Source: SMAG-U1939 sp036376595
GTDB lineage: Bacteria > Chloroflexota > Ktedonobacteria > Ktedonobacterales > JADMIN01
Direction of reading: 5' to 3'
Assembly: GCA_036376595.1 (NCBI GenBank)
Contig: DASVAA010000251.1
Span: forward strand, 1-6,105
Length of the DNA: 6,105 bases
The first letter of the stretch is position 1; each line of letters opens with the position of its first letter. This document shows positions 1 through 5,751 of the stretch, one piece after another. Position numbers and translations under genes: made by a program. A model generated the notes under the pieces. It was not told where the DNA came from and made no database searches. It worked only from the letters and a program-made list of their open reading frames with translations.

Positions 1-588
1 GAGACGTTTGTGCGGCACAACATCAACACCAGCATCGCCGGCAGCATCGAGAACTTCCGTCCAGTGGTCGAGATGGCGTGCGCGGCCGGCAAGCGCGTGC
101 GCGGCTACATCTCCACAGCCTTTGGCTGCCCCTACGAGGGACCCGTGGCGCCCGCGGCGGTGGTGGACGTGGCGCAGCGGCTGCTGGAGCTGGGCGCCGA
201 CGAGCTATCCATCGGCGACACGATCGGCGTCGCCACGCCCAATCAGGTGGTCGAGCTGACGGGCCTGCTGGCGGAGTGCATGCCGCTTGATCGGCTCGCG
301 ATGCACTTCCACGACACGCGCGGCACGGCGCTGGCGAACGTGCTCGCAGCGCTCCAGTGCGGCATCAGCATCTTCGATAGCTCGGCCGGGGGCCTGGGCG
401 GCTGCCCCTACGCGCCCGGCGCCTCGGGCAACCTCGCCACCGAAGACCTGCTCTACCTGCTGCACGGACTGGGCATCGAGACCGGCGTGGAACTCGACGC
501 GGTGGTGGAGGCCAGCCGCTTCCTCGCGGGGGTGCGCGCCGCAACGCCCGCCAGCCGCTACTACGCCGCCGCGACGAGCGCCGGATAG
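1..588 (+). CDS. mvaB: Hydroxymethylglutaryl-CoA lyase, C-terminal part (5' end outside window)
   Basis: This enzyme cleaves 3-hydroxy-3-methylglutaryl-CoA to acetyl-CoA and acetoacetate, the last step of leucine breakdown, in the cytoplasm. The frame is open from the first base and gives 195 visible residues. Family members are about 300 residues, so roughly the first 100 are missing. Numbering visible residues from 1, a GCPYEG segment lies at 42-47, the conserved GDTIG stretch follows near residue 75, and the metal-binding HFHD motif is at 102-105. The active-site signature GLGGCPY carries the catalytic cysteine at residue 135, followed by a GNLATED segment and HGLGIETG, both typical of HMG-CoA lyases. 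These separate it from its relatives in the DRE-TIM family, such as isopropylmalate synthase and citramalate synthase. All motifs visible in this part look intact, so it is probably an active enzyme. No gene follows closely on the same strand, so it is the last gene of its transcript or stands alone. Confidence 0.95.
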   Translation, partial: ETFVRHNINTSIAGSIENFRPVVEMACAAGKRVRGYISTAFGCPYEGPVAPAAVVDVAQRLLELGADELSIGDTIGVATPNQVVELTGLLAECMPLDRLAMHFHDTRGTALANVLAALQCGISIFDSSAGGLGGCPYAPGASGNLATEDLLYLLHGLGIETGVELDAVVEASRFLAGVRAATPASRYYAAATSAG

Positions 589-660
589 ATTGGGTGAGTG
601 TGCGCGAGAAAGCGGCCTGCGCCGACGTAGATCCCTGTGGCGGGTTCAGATCGTCTCATC

Positions 661-679
661 CGCCAGCGCGAAGCTGGCG
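661..679 (+). terminator. Hairpin after mvaB, possible terminator
   Basis: A perfect 7-bp stem (CGCCAGC pairing with GCTGGCG) closes a five-base GCGAA loop, 73 bases after the mvaB stop codon. No T-run follows, so a classical intrinsic terminator is not supported. It may be a transcript-end stabilising hairpin or a weak terminator. A competing pairing of GGCGG at 639-643 with CCGCC at 660-664 is possible. Confidence 0.3.
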
Positions 680-882
680 AAGGCTCTCGTCGTGGAGGGC
701 GGGGGAAGATGCGACGCCCACAAGCAACATCAACACCACGCCCGGTCCGCAGGCGCCAGGACGCCGAGTGGGTTGCCGGCGCCCTCGCGATGGCAAGCGT
801 CGCCGCGGTGCTCGGAGCAGGTAGCCTGGATACGTCGTAACGTCAAGAGCGATCTCAGCCCAAATCGTGAGCTGCTTCACAG

Positions 883-909
883 TTGCCAGTCTACGTTCGG
901 CCATCTATT
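883..909 (+). promoter_or_regulatory. Weak sigma-70-like promoter candidate for the GH3 gene
   Basis: TTGCCA at 883-888 matches the -35 consensus in 5 of 6 positions. TCTATT at 904-909 matches the -10 consensus in 4 of 6, with a short 15-base spacer. It lies 68 bases before the chosen GH3 start, in a locally less GC-rich patch. The spacer is suboptimal, so this is only a candidate. Confidence 0.25.
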
Positions 910-965
910 GAGAGAGACGAGATCACCGCTATCTCCGTTGGGCGCTGTCGCGGCTGGCGACATGA

Positions 966-971
966 AGAAGG
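966..971 (+). promoter_or_regulatory. Ribosome binding site deciding the GH3 start
   Basis: AGAAGG lies five bases before the ATG at 977. The alternative in-frame ATG at 962 overlaps this site from upstream and has no comparable purine-rich motif before it. This favours 977. Confidence 0.55.
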
Positions 972-976
972 TTACG

Positions 977-2191
977 ATGCGAAAATCCTTACGTGCGGGA
1001 GCCTTGCTGTGCCTCTGCGCGCTGCTCTTCGTCGCCAGCGGATGCGCGTTCACCGCGACTGGTCAGCCGACGGCGACCGCCGGCACGCTGCCGCCGGCCA
1101 CGCCCTCGCCCACCGGCACGCTCGACCAGCGCATAGACGCCTATATCGCGCATCTGTCGCTCACCCAGCAGGTGGGGCAGACGCTGATGCTCGCCGTCTA
1201 CGCCAACGGCTACAACGCCAATCTCGACCAGGCACTGACGCAGTGGGACCTGGGCAGCGCGATCTTCTTCCCCAACTACAACGGCGGTCCGCTCCAGCCG
1301 ACTACGCTCGCCGGCGCCCAACGGCTCATCCATGACCTCCAGGCGCACGCGACGGGGCCGCTGCTGCTCGCCACCGACGAGGAAGGCGGGCTGGTGGATC
1401 GCCTATCGTTCTACTATGGCCCCACGCCCTCGCCACAGCAGCTCGCCGCGACCGGTGATCCGCGCCAAGCCTACGCCCAGGCACAGACCGACGCCCAGCG
1501 CATGCGCGCGCTCGGCCTCAATGTGGATTTCGCGCCGCTGGCGGACGTGTATCAGGGCGGCGCGGTCGATCAAAGCCGCATGTTTGGCACCACCCCCAAC
1601 GATGTCGCCAGCTATGCCGGCGCCTTCCTCGACGGCTTGCAACAGCACGGCATCGCCGGCACCCTCAAGCACTGGCCGGGACTGGGCGCCGCGACCGCCA
1701 ATCCTGACTTCTCGCTGCCCACGGTGACGCACTCGCAGGCGCAGCTCAACGCGACAGACTTCGCCTCGTTCCGCATGTTGCTTTCGCACCAGCCGGACAT
1801 GATCATGGTGACGCACGTGATCGTCCCGGCGTACGACAGCCAGGCGCCGGCCTCGCTCTCGCCGGTGCTGGTGCAGCAGGTCTTGCGCGGCCAACTCGGC
1901 TACCAGGGGGTTGTCGTCACCGACGCCATGGATGCCCAGGGACTGATCCAGTACATGCGGCAGCAGGGCTACGCCGACCCGGCACAGGGGATCGCCGAAG
2001 CCTGCGTGCGCGCCTTTCTGGCGGGCGACGATCTGATCGAGGCGCCCATCGAGCAGGATCGCCTGGCTGCCGTGGTGGCGGCGATGACACAGGCGGTGCA
2101 GTCGGGGCGCATCCCACGGGCACGGCTGCACGAGGCGTTGCATCGCATCATCGCGCTGAAGGTGAAGATGGGCCTGCTGGCCCTGCCGTGA
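977..2191 (+). CDS. Lipid-anchored glycoside hydrolase family 3 protein (beta-N-acetylhexosaminidase/NagZ-like)
   Basis: This 404-residue exported enzyme-like protein would act on beta-linked sugars outside the membrane; the NagZ-like branch of GH3 removes N-acetylglucosamine. It begins with a basic end and hydrophobic stretch closed by the lipobox-like VASGC (Cys23, with Ala rather than the usual Leu at -3). A Thr/Pro/Ala-rich linker runs to about residue 48, followed by a single GH3 TIM-barrel. Visible motifs are DEEGG at 134-138 (usual form DQEGGRV), LGLNVDFAPLADV at 179-191, KHWPG at 231-235, MVTH ending at His280, and VVVTDAMD with the expected nucleophile Asp316. Length fits a single-domain NagZ-like protein plus signal and linker. 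The loop after KHWPG departs from the family: where NagZ enzymes have an Asp-x-His dyad, this reads Asn242-Pro-Asp244. Substrate is therefore uncertain. The start at 977 is chosen by its ribosome binding site and gives a normal signal peptide; 962 would add five residues. Confidence 0.88.
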   Translation: MRKSLRAGALLCLCALLFVASGCAFTATGQPTATAGTLPPATPSPTGTLDQRIDAYIAHLSLTQQVGQTLMLAVYANGYNANLDQALTQWDLGSAIFFPNYNGGPLQPTTLAGAQRLIHDLQAHATGPLLLATDEEGGLVDRLSFYYGPTPSPQQLAATGDPRQAYAQAQTDAQRMRALGLNVDFAPLADVYQGGAVDQSRMFGTTPNDVASYAGAFLDGLQQHGIAGTLKHWPGLGAATANPDFSLPTVTHSQAQLNATDFASFRMLLSHQPDMIMVTHVIVPAYDSQAPASLSPVLVQQVLRGQLGYQGVVVTDAMDAQGLIQYMRQQGYADPAQGIAEACVRAFLAGDDLIEAPIEQDRLAAVVAAMTQAVQSGRIPRARLHEALHRIIALKVKMGLLALP

Positions 2192-2195
2192 GGCG

Positions 2196-2219
2196 CTGAG
2201 ACAGGCGGTGTAGTCTCAG
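2196..2219. terminator. Hairpin between convergent genes, possible bidirectional terminator
   Basis: CTGAGAC at 2196-2202 pairs perfectly with GTCTCAG at 2213-2219 around a ten-base loop. It starts four bases after the GH3 stop codon and ends five bases before the stop of the convergent small gene. The position suits a shared terminator, but no clear T-run follows on either strand. Confidence 0.4.
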
Positions 2220-2224
2220 ATCAG

Positions 2225-2464
2225 CTAAGCGCTGAAGTCGAGCTGGCCCATATCGGGGCAGTCTAGCAACTCGGCGGGAATCTCAGCCGGATCGGGGAGC
2301 GCGAAGCGGAGGCTGCCGCGTCCAGGGCGATGCAGGCGGCGCACGTCGGCGGCGCGCACCTCATAGTGCCCGTCGCAGATGCTGTAGGGCAGACGCCCCT
2401 CTTCGATGGCCTGGCTCAACTCGGCGAGTGTCATCTGTGACTCGTATTTCCCTTCGGCGGCCAT
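2225..2464 (-). CDS. Hypothetical 79-residue protein with a possible DNA-binding wing-like segment
   Basis: I do not recognise this small acidic protein. It starts with ATG at 2464, preceded by a purine-rich AGGGGG six bases away, and ends just before the convergent hairpin. Residues 11-44 (TLAELSQAIEEGRLP, then a GHYEVRAADVRRL stretch) resemble the second half of excisionase/MerR-type helix-turn-helix domains. In those, a helix ending in 'EGxLP' leads to a small beta wing and then an 'R..D...L' helix. The first helix-turn typical of that family appears missing. Residues 50-79 are rich in Pro, Asp and Leu and look unstructured or like a short interaction tail. It lies downstream of the STAND gene on the same strand, 384 bases away, with its own promoter-like element between. 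Function is unknown, and the DNA-binding idea is a weak inference. Confidence 0.65.
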   Translation of the reverse strand: MAAEGKYESQMTLAELSQAIEEGRLPYSICDGHYEVRAADVRRLHRPGRGSLRFALPDPAEIPAELLDCPDMGQLDFSA

Positions 2465-2488
2465 CCGCTTCCCCCTGATAGTCTAGGC

Positions 2489-2509
2489 GCGTCCCGCGTC
2501 CCGCGTCCC
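2489..2509. repeat. Three tandem copies of a 7-mer
   Basis: GCGTCCC occurs three times head to tail, with a further imperfect copy (GCGTCC) at 2513-2518. It lies in the leader of the small gene between its possible promoter and its start codon. Low-complexity slippage is the simplest explanation. Confidence 0.7.
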
Positions 2510-2538
2510 CCAGCGTCCTTCAATGCTTCCCGCAGGAT

Positions 2539-2568
2539 AGTATACGCGGAGGGTGTCGCTACGGTTCC
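2539..2568 (-). promoter_or_regulatory. Promoter candidate for the small gene
   Basis: Read on the minus strand, TATACT at 2544-2539 matches the -10 consensus in 5 of 6 positions, in a region otherwise very GC-rich. An 18-base spacer upstream is GGAACC at 2568-2563. This does not resemble TTGACA but does resemble the GGAAC -35 element used by many ECF sigma factors. The implied leader is about 65-70 bases. Confidence 0.35.
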
Positions 2569-2593
2569 GGCATAGCAAGTGCCGTGCCGGAAC
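2564..2593. repeat. 9-bp perfect inverted repeat, possible operator
   Basis: GTTCCGGCA at 2564-2572 and TGCCGGAAC at 2585-2593 are exact reverse complements separated by 12 bases. The arm nearer the small gene overlaps the GGAACC element of the promoter candidate. A dyad in this place could be a regulator binding site, or an RNA hairpin in a transcript reading through from the STAND gene. Confidence 0.55.
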
Positions 2594-2760
2594 GCCGCCT
2601 GCGCTGGCCCGAACACTCCTCAGCGATTTCTCTGCGCACCGTCGGGAACCTTCCGCGCGCTGCTCACCTGTGCCGCGGTATCCTCCGAACCGAGCACGCC
2701 ACCAACTGTCCCAGTCGGGCGCAGCTCTCTCCTGAGGGCGTGCCCGTGCATGTCGTTGCG

Positions 2761-2839
2761 TGGCAGGTGAGTGATGCATCGCCTTCCACCCCGCCGGCGA
2801 CGTGTCGCGGGCACGTCTCCTTCTTTTCTTCACCTGCCA
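2761..2839. repeat. Nested inverted repeat in the 3' flank of the STAND gene
   Basis: TGGCAGGTGA at 2761-2770 and TCACCTGCCA at 2830-2839 form a perfect 10-bp inverted repeat enclosing 59 bases. Inside it, GACGTG at 2799-2804 pairs with CACGTC at 2812-2817 around a seven-base loop. On the plus strand the inner hairpin is followed by a T-rich run at 2818-2830, resembling an intrinsic terminator pointing toward the STAND gene. The outer arm starts nine bases beyond the STAND stop codon. It may be a 3' end structure, a transcriptional shield or a small mobile-element remnant. No target-site duplication is visible. Confidence 0.55.
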
Positions 2840-2848
2840 GATCGCCCT

Positions 2849-5323
2849 TCACTCGCCGGCAGCCCTTCTACGCCAGCTCCTATGCGGTCGCTCCGCGCGA
2901 TGCCACACCGCTCGCGCGCGCTGCGAGAGGGCGGTCGCCTGGGCGTCGTCGGCGATGGCGAGCGCGTGTCCGGCGAGCCTGATGGCATCCTGATTGGCAT
3001 CCGCTTCCAGGGCATATTTGGCCTGGTCGATCAACTCCTCGGCAAGGAAGAGACGGTACTCGGATCCGGTGCCGGTGAGCGCCACGTACTGATCCGCGTA
3101 GGCGCTGGCAGTCGCGTAATCGCGCTCGACGCGCGCCAGCTCAAGGCGTGCCTCTGCGACGTACGCCCGTTGGGACCTTGGACTCTTATCTGATCCCGCA
3201 GCAAGGATCAGCTCCAGACCCTCGCTCGCGTAGGCGTGGGCGATACGGTGCTTGCCGCCGCAGCGCGCGCGTTCCGCCTGAATCAAGAGCGCGCACGCAA
3301 TCCCAACGGCGCTCCCCGCTTTCCTGCTGTAGTAGAGGCCCAGCTCGGCCAGATGCCAGGCGGCGTCCGGTTCGCCTTCGAGGTCGGCGAGCTCGGCCAG
3401 ATTGAGGTACGCGGCGCCGTGGTGGCCGTCCTGCTGGCTCAAATCGCCCGAAATCTGAATGCAGTGCGCCCACGCCCGGCGCGCGCGCGCGTTGTCCCCT
3501 TGATAGAGGCGCATGATGCCCAGGAAGTTGAGCAGGCTCACGACCGCGCGCTGGTCGGTTATGGCTTTGCCGGCGTGGATCCCGGCGAGCACGAGCTGCT
3601 CGATCGCGCCGCACGTATCGCGCTGCAGCGCCACTGGCAGCAGACCGTGCACCAGGCGCAGGGTGCGCGCGTGCGCGCCGTCTTGCACCGCGCCACTGAG
3701 CGCCGCCCGTAGCACATCGGCCTCCGCCGCCAGCGCCTCGGTGCTGCCGCCGCAGCGCTCGATGCACGTGTCAGCATATGCCCCCAGGCCCCCGCGGGCA
3801 GACTCGACCATCGCCGCCGGCAATGACCGCGCCCGCTCGGCGGCATAGGCCCGCACGAGCGGCGGAAGACGGAAGCGGGCATCGCGCGCCACACCGGCTT
3901 CCCCCGCCCACGCCACGCTCCCAGCATTGGCATCGCTGGGTCCGAGCCGAGCCGGTTCGAGCAGCGACTGGCGCACGAGTGCGCTGGTCATCATGATCGC
4001 GCGGTCGGGCGACTCCGAGCGCAGCGCCGAGACCGCGGCAAGCCCGAACGACTCCGCCTGGAGCACAGAGAGCAGCGCAAGCTGCGTGCGCATCTCCGCG
4101 GGCAGGGCATCAATCGCGCGCGCGACGGCGTTTTCGCCGCCGCCGGAACCGCCAAAGACGGCACGTGGATCGTGCTCCGCCGCCGCGGCCAACACAGCCA
4201 AGGGAATGCCCGTCTGCGCGAGCGTGGTCGCTGCCGCCTCGATGGCAAGGGGAATGCCACCGGTCGCGGCGCACAGGCGCAGCGCCGCCTGGCGGTCATC
4301 GCCGTCGAGCGTTGTGCCCAGCACGTGCTCGATCAGGCGCACGCCGTCGTCAGGCGCGAGGGGCGGCAGGTGGATATGCAGGAAGCGGGAGACATCCGGC
4401 GGCACCCAGCAGCTCGTGACCAACACAACCGGCGCCGCGATCGCATCGGATGGTCCAGCGGTTGGTCCCACACGCGAGAAGCTGTGCGGCAGCAGCGCAT
4501 CGAGTGTATGGTCGAGCGGCAGATCTGACTCGACCCCATCCAGCAGGATGAGCAGACGCTTGCCCGCCAGCGCCCACCGCATGCGGTCGGCGGCGCGCGC
4601 GAAGGCATTCTCCGAGGCGCTGGTGTTGCCAAGCTCCACGCCAACCGCGCGGTCAGCGGCCAACTGAGGTGCCGTCGAGCGATCCGGCGGCGGCGATTGC
4701 CGGAAGGCGAGCATGTCCTCCAGGATGGTCAATGCGCCGGACGCGCCGTGGCGGCCACGGCACGTGATCGAGACGATGCCATCCGCGAACGTCGCCGCAC
4801 CCTGCGGGGAACCCACCAGCCGATGTGCCGCCGCGACGGCGAGGCTCGTCTTGCCAACACCCGGCATACCGGTGATGAGGCAACACCGGCCGCGCAGGGC
4901 GGGGTCGGCCAACGCGGCACCCAGGTCCGCGAGGGACTCATCGCGCCCGATCAAGCATGCCGGCGGCGGTGGAAGCAGCACCTGATAAGGCGCGACGGCC
5001 TCTGACAGCGAGCGCGCGAGGGCGTCGATCTCCGCCGTCTCTGCCCGCGTGAGGCTGCCCAGGTCGGCAACCTTGACGTAGTCGCGCACCTGGCGCGCCG
5101 AGCGGCACAGCAGCCACGCCAGCCCCACGACACGCCGGCGGACCGCTCCACGGAACGGATGCACCAGCAAACCGGCTTCCAGGCGCGCCAGGAATGCCTC
5201 GGAAATAGCCAAACCGCTTGTGCGCGGATGCGTCTGAGCGGCAACGGCGAGCGTGCGTTGACTTGCCCACCCACAGTCGCGGCGGCGGTCCGCCAACCAG
5301 CGGCCGAATCGCACGGCGTCCAT
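2849..5323 (-). CDS. STAND-family (NB-ARC-like) ATPase regulator with N-terminal XRE-like HTH and C-terminal TPR-like repeats
   Basis: This 824-residue cytoplasmic protein is a signal-sensing ATPase switch, probably a transcriptional regulator. Residues 1-85 form an XRE-like helix-turn-helix region (FGRWLADRR, SQRTLAVAAQ, AISEAFLARLEAG). A linker leads to IGRDESL at 125-131, the usual entry to an NB-ARC-type domain. Walker A is GMPGVGKT at 152-159. Walker B is LLILLDG with Asp262, sensor 1 is LVTSCW at 301-306, and the GxP motif is GGIPLA at 355-360. A winged-helix-like region spans about 395-500, and residues 590-800 are TPR-like helical pairs. The start at 5323 has an AGGAGG eight bases upstream; an in-frame start at 5413 would add 30 residues of unlikely character. 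Odd points: sensor 1 reads TSC where an Arg is common, Gly263 replaces the second Walker B acid, and the segment at 484-491 reads FRLPPLVR where family members often have an 'LHDLVR' form. It is divergent from the transporter gene. An antiviral STAND role is possible, but the HTH favours gene control. Confidence 0.9.
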   Translation of the reverse strand: MDAVRFGRWLADRRRDCGWASQRTLAVAAQTHPRTSGLAISEAFLARLEAGLLVHPFRGAVRRRVVGLAWLLCRSARQVRDYVKVADLGSLTRAETAEIDALARSLSEAVAPYQVLLPPPPACLIGRDESLADLGAALADPALRGRCCLITGMPGVGKTSLAVAAAHRLVGSPQGAATFADGIVSITCRGRHGASGALTILEDMLAFRQSPPPDRSTAPQLAADRAVGVELGNTSASENAFARAADRMRWALAGKRLLILLDGVESDLPLDHTLDALLPHSFSRVGPTAGPSDAIAAPVVLVTSCWVPPDVSRFLHIHLPPLAPDDGVRLIEHVLGTTLDGDDRQAALRLCAATGGIPLAIEAAATTLAQTGIPLAVLAAAAEHDPRAVFGGSGGGENAVARAIDALPAEMRTQLALLSVLQAESFGLAAVSALRSESPDRAIMMTSALVRQSLLEPARLGPSDANAGSVAWAGEAGVARDARFRLPPLVRAYAAERARSLPAAMVESARGGLGAYADTCIERCGGSTEALAAEADVLRAALSGAVQDGAHARTLRLVHGLLPVALQRDTCGAIEQLVLAGIHAGKAITDQRAVVSLLNFLGIMRLYQGDNARARRAWAHCIQISGDLSQQDGHHGAAYLNLAELADLEGEPDAAWHLAELGLYYSRKAGSAVGIACALLIQAERARCGGKHRIAHAYASEGLELILAAGSDKSPRSQRAYVAEARLELARVERDYATASAYADQYVALTGTGSEYRLFLAEELIDQAKYALEADANQDAIRLAGHALAIADDAQATALSQRARAVWHRAERPHRSWRRRAAGE

Positions 5324-5331
5324 CGCTTGCC

Positions 5332-5337
5332 CCTCCT
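5332..5337 (-). promoter_or_regulatory. Ribosome binding site deciding the STAND gene start
   Basis: Read on the minus strand this is a perfect AGGAGG, eight bases before the ATG at 5323. It supports that start over the in-frame codon at 5413, and places the HTH at the very N-terminus, as is usual for XRE-like domains. Confidence 0.8.
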
Positions 5338-5469
5338 CAGCGTGGACCGCACGCCAGGGCCCAGCGCTCTTGCGCAGATCGAGCCGAACGGCCCGCGCTC
5401 CGATCCTACCCACTGATTACGCGCGGGAGGGGCCGCAACTTACATGCGAGGGAGCCTGCCGGCGTAAAA

Positions 5470-5531
5470 GTCTGCGCTGCTTCCGCGAAGCGTCTGCGCG
5501 AGCTCGGCGTCCGCGCGCCGGCCGTCTGCGC
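5470..5531 (+). repeat. Three direct copies of GTCTGCGC
   Basis: Exact copies start at 5470, 5492 and 5524, spaced 22 and 32 bases apart. The second and third extend to a longer imperfect match (GTCTGCGCG, then GAGCTCGGC versus TTCGGC). In such GC-rich DNA this can arise by chance, but the cluster lies midway between two divergent genes, where a regulator would bind. Confidence 0.45.
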
Positions 5532-5653
5532 GTTCGGCACTGGCGAGAAGGTACGCTCGCGCCGATGATGGCCTCCGCGGCGGTCACGGCAGGAGGTGGT
5601 TAGGGGCCGCACCCGCTGGCGGAGTCACTTCAGGAAGGAGAAACGGAGCGCGT

Positions 5654-5725
5654 TTCAGACGGCACCTGATGAATCTGAACGGGCCGCACCTGTAGGGCGG
5701 CCACAATTGTTGGCGCAGTGCCAAC
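5654..5725 (+). promoter_or_regulatory. Three-hairpin leader before the solute-binding protein gene
   Basis: Three perfect or near-perfect stems follow one another. TTCAGA (5654-5659) pairs with TCTGAA (5674-5679). GGCCGC (5682-5687), then a bulged A and CC, pairs with GG-GCGGCC (5695-5702) around a TGTA loop. GTTGGC (5709-5714) pairs with GCCAAC (5720-5725) around GCAGT. The last stem ends 20 bases before the ribosome binding site. I compared it by eye with T-box, TPP, cobalamin and glycine riboswitch cores and found no match. A cis-regulatory RNA is an inference; the stems could also be incidental to high GC, though the third is in a lower-GC patch. Confidence 0.4.
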
Positions 5726-5745
5726 CAACTCCCCAACTCTCACTC

Positions 5746-5751
5746 AAGGAG
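5746..5751 (+). promoter_or_regulatory. Ribosome binding site of the solute-binding protein gene
   Basis: AAGGAG lies eight bases before the ATG at 5760. A second in-frame ATG follows at once at 5763 and would be 11 bases away. The first is preferred for spacing, but the two differ by one residue only. Confidence 0.85.

Larger units (their letters stand above)
589..976. other. Intergenic region without a convincing gene
   Basis: These 388 bases between mvaB and the GH3 gene hold only fragmentary, Arg/Pro-rich frames of the kind expected in GC-rich DNA. The frame of the GH3 gene also stays open upstream across this stretch, but its translation there shows no conserved-looking segment. The recognisable contents are the hairpin at 661-679, a weak promoter-like pair at 883-909 and the ribosome binding site at 966-971. 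Confidence 0.6.
2465..2848. other. Intergenic region without a convincing gene
   Basis: These 384 bases lie between the stop of the STAND gene and the start of the small gene, both on the minus strand. Short Arg-rich frames exist on both strands but none has a good start signal, conserved-looking segment or plausible composition. The contents I can support are the tandem 7-mer, the promoter candidate, the 9-bp dyad and the nested inverted repeat at 2761-2839. Confidence 0.6.

Noticed and set aside
287..976. Upstream extension of the GH3 reading frame to 287
   Set aside because: The extension overlaps mvaB, reads as Arg/Ala-rich low-complexity sequence and would place the signal peptide and lipobox in mid-protein. 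The start at 977 has a ribosome binding site and a proper signal peptide.
1403..2143. 246-codon open frame on the minus strand inside the GH3 gene
   Set aside because: It is antisense to a clear GH3 domain, is rich in His, Arg and Gly, and has no recognisable motif. It is a product of high GC at third codon positions.
2483..2833. 116-codon minus-strand frame between the STAND gene and the small gene, starting with GTG
   Set aside because: Its product is very Arg-rich with no motif, its start signal is weak, and it overlaps the tandem repeat, dyad and nested inverted repeat.
2761..2839. MITE or transposon ends
   Set aside because: Only 10-bp terminal repeats are present, with no target-site duplication and no second copy in the window. 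It is kept as an inverted repeat of unknown role.
3927..4667. 246-codon open frame on the plus strand inside the STAND gene
   Set aside because: It is antisense to the Walker B and GxP region, is Ser/Ala/Arg-rich with no domain character, and lacks a convincing ribosome binding site.
5324..5413. 30-residue N-terminal extension of the STAND protein starting at 5413
   Set aside because: The AGGAGG site eight bases before 5323 and the HTH beginning directly there make 5323 the better start.
5591..5702. T-box riboswitch before the transporter gene
   Set aside because: GGTGG and CCGC pieces recall the T-box sequence, but the conserved TGGNACCGCG core, specifier stem and antiterminator cannot be traced.
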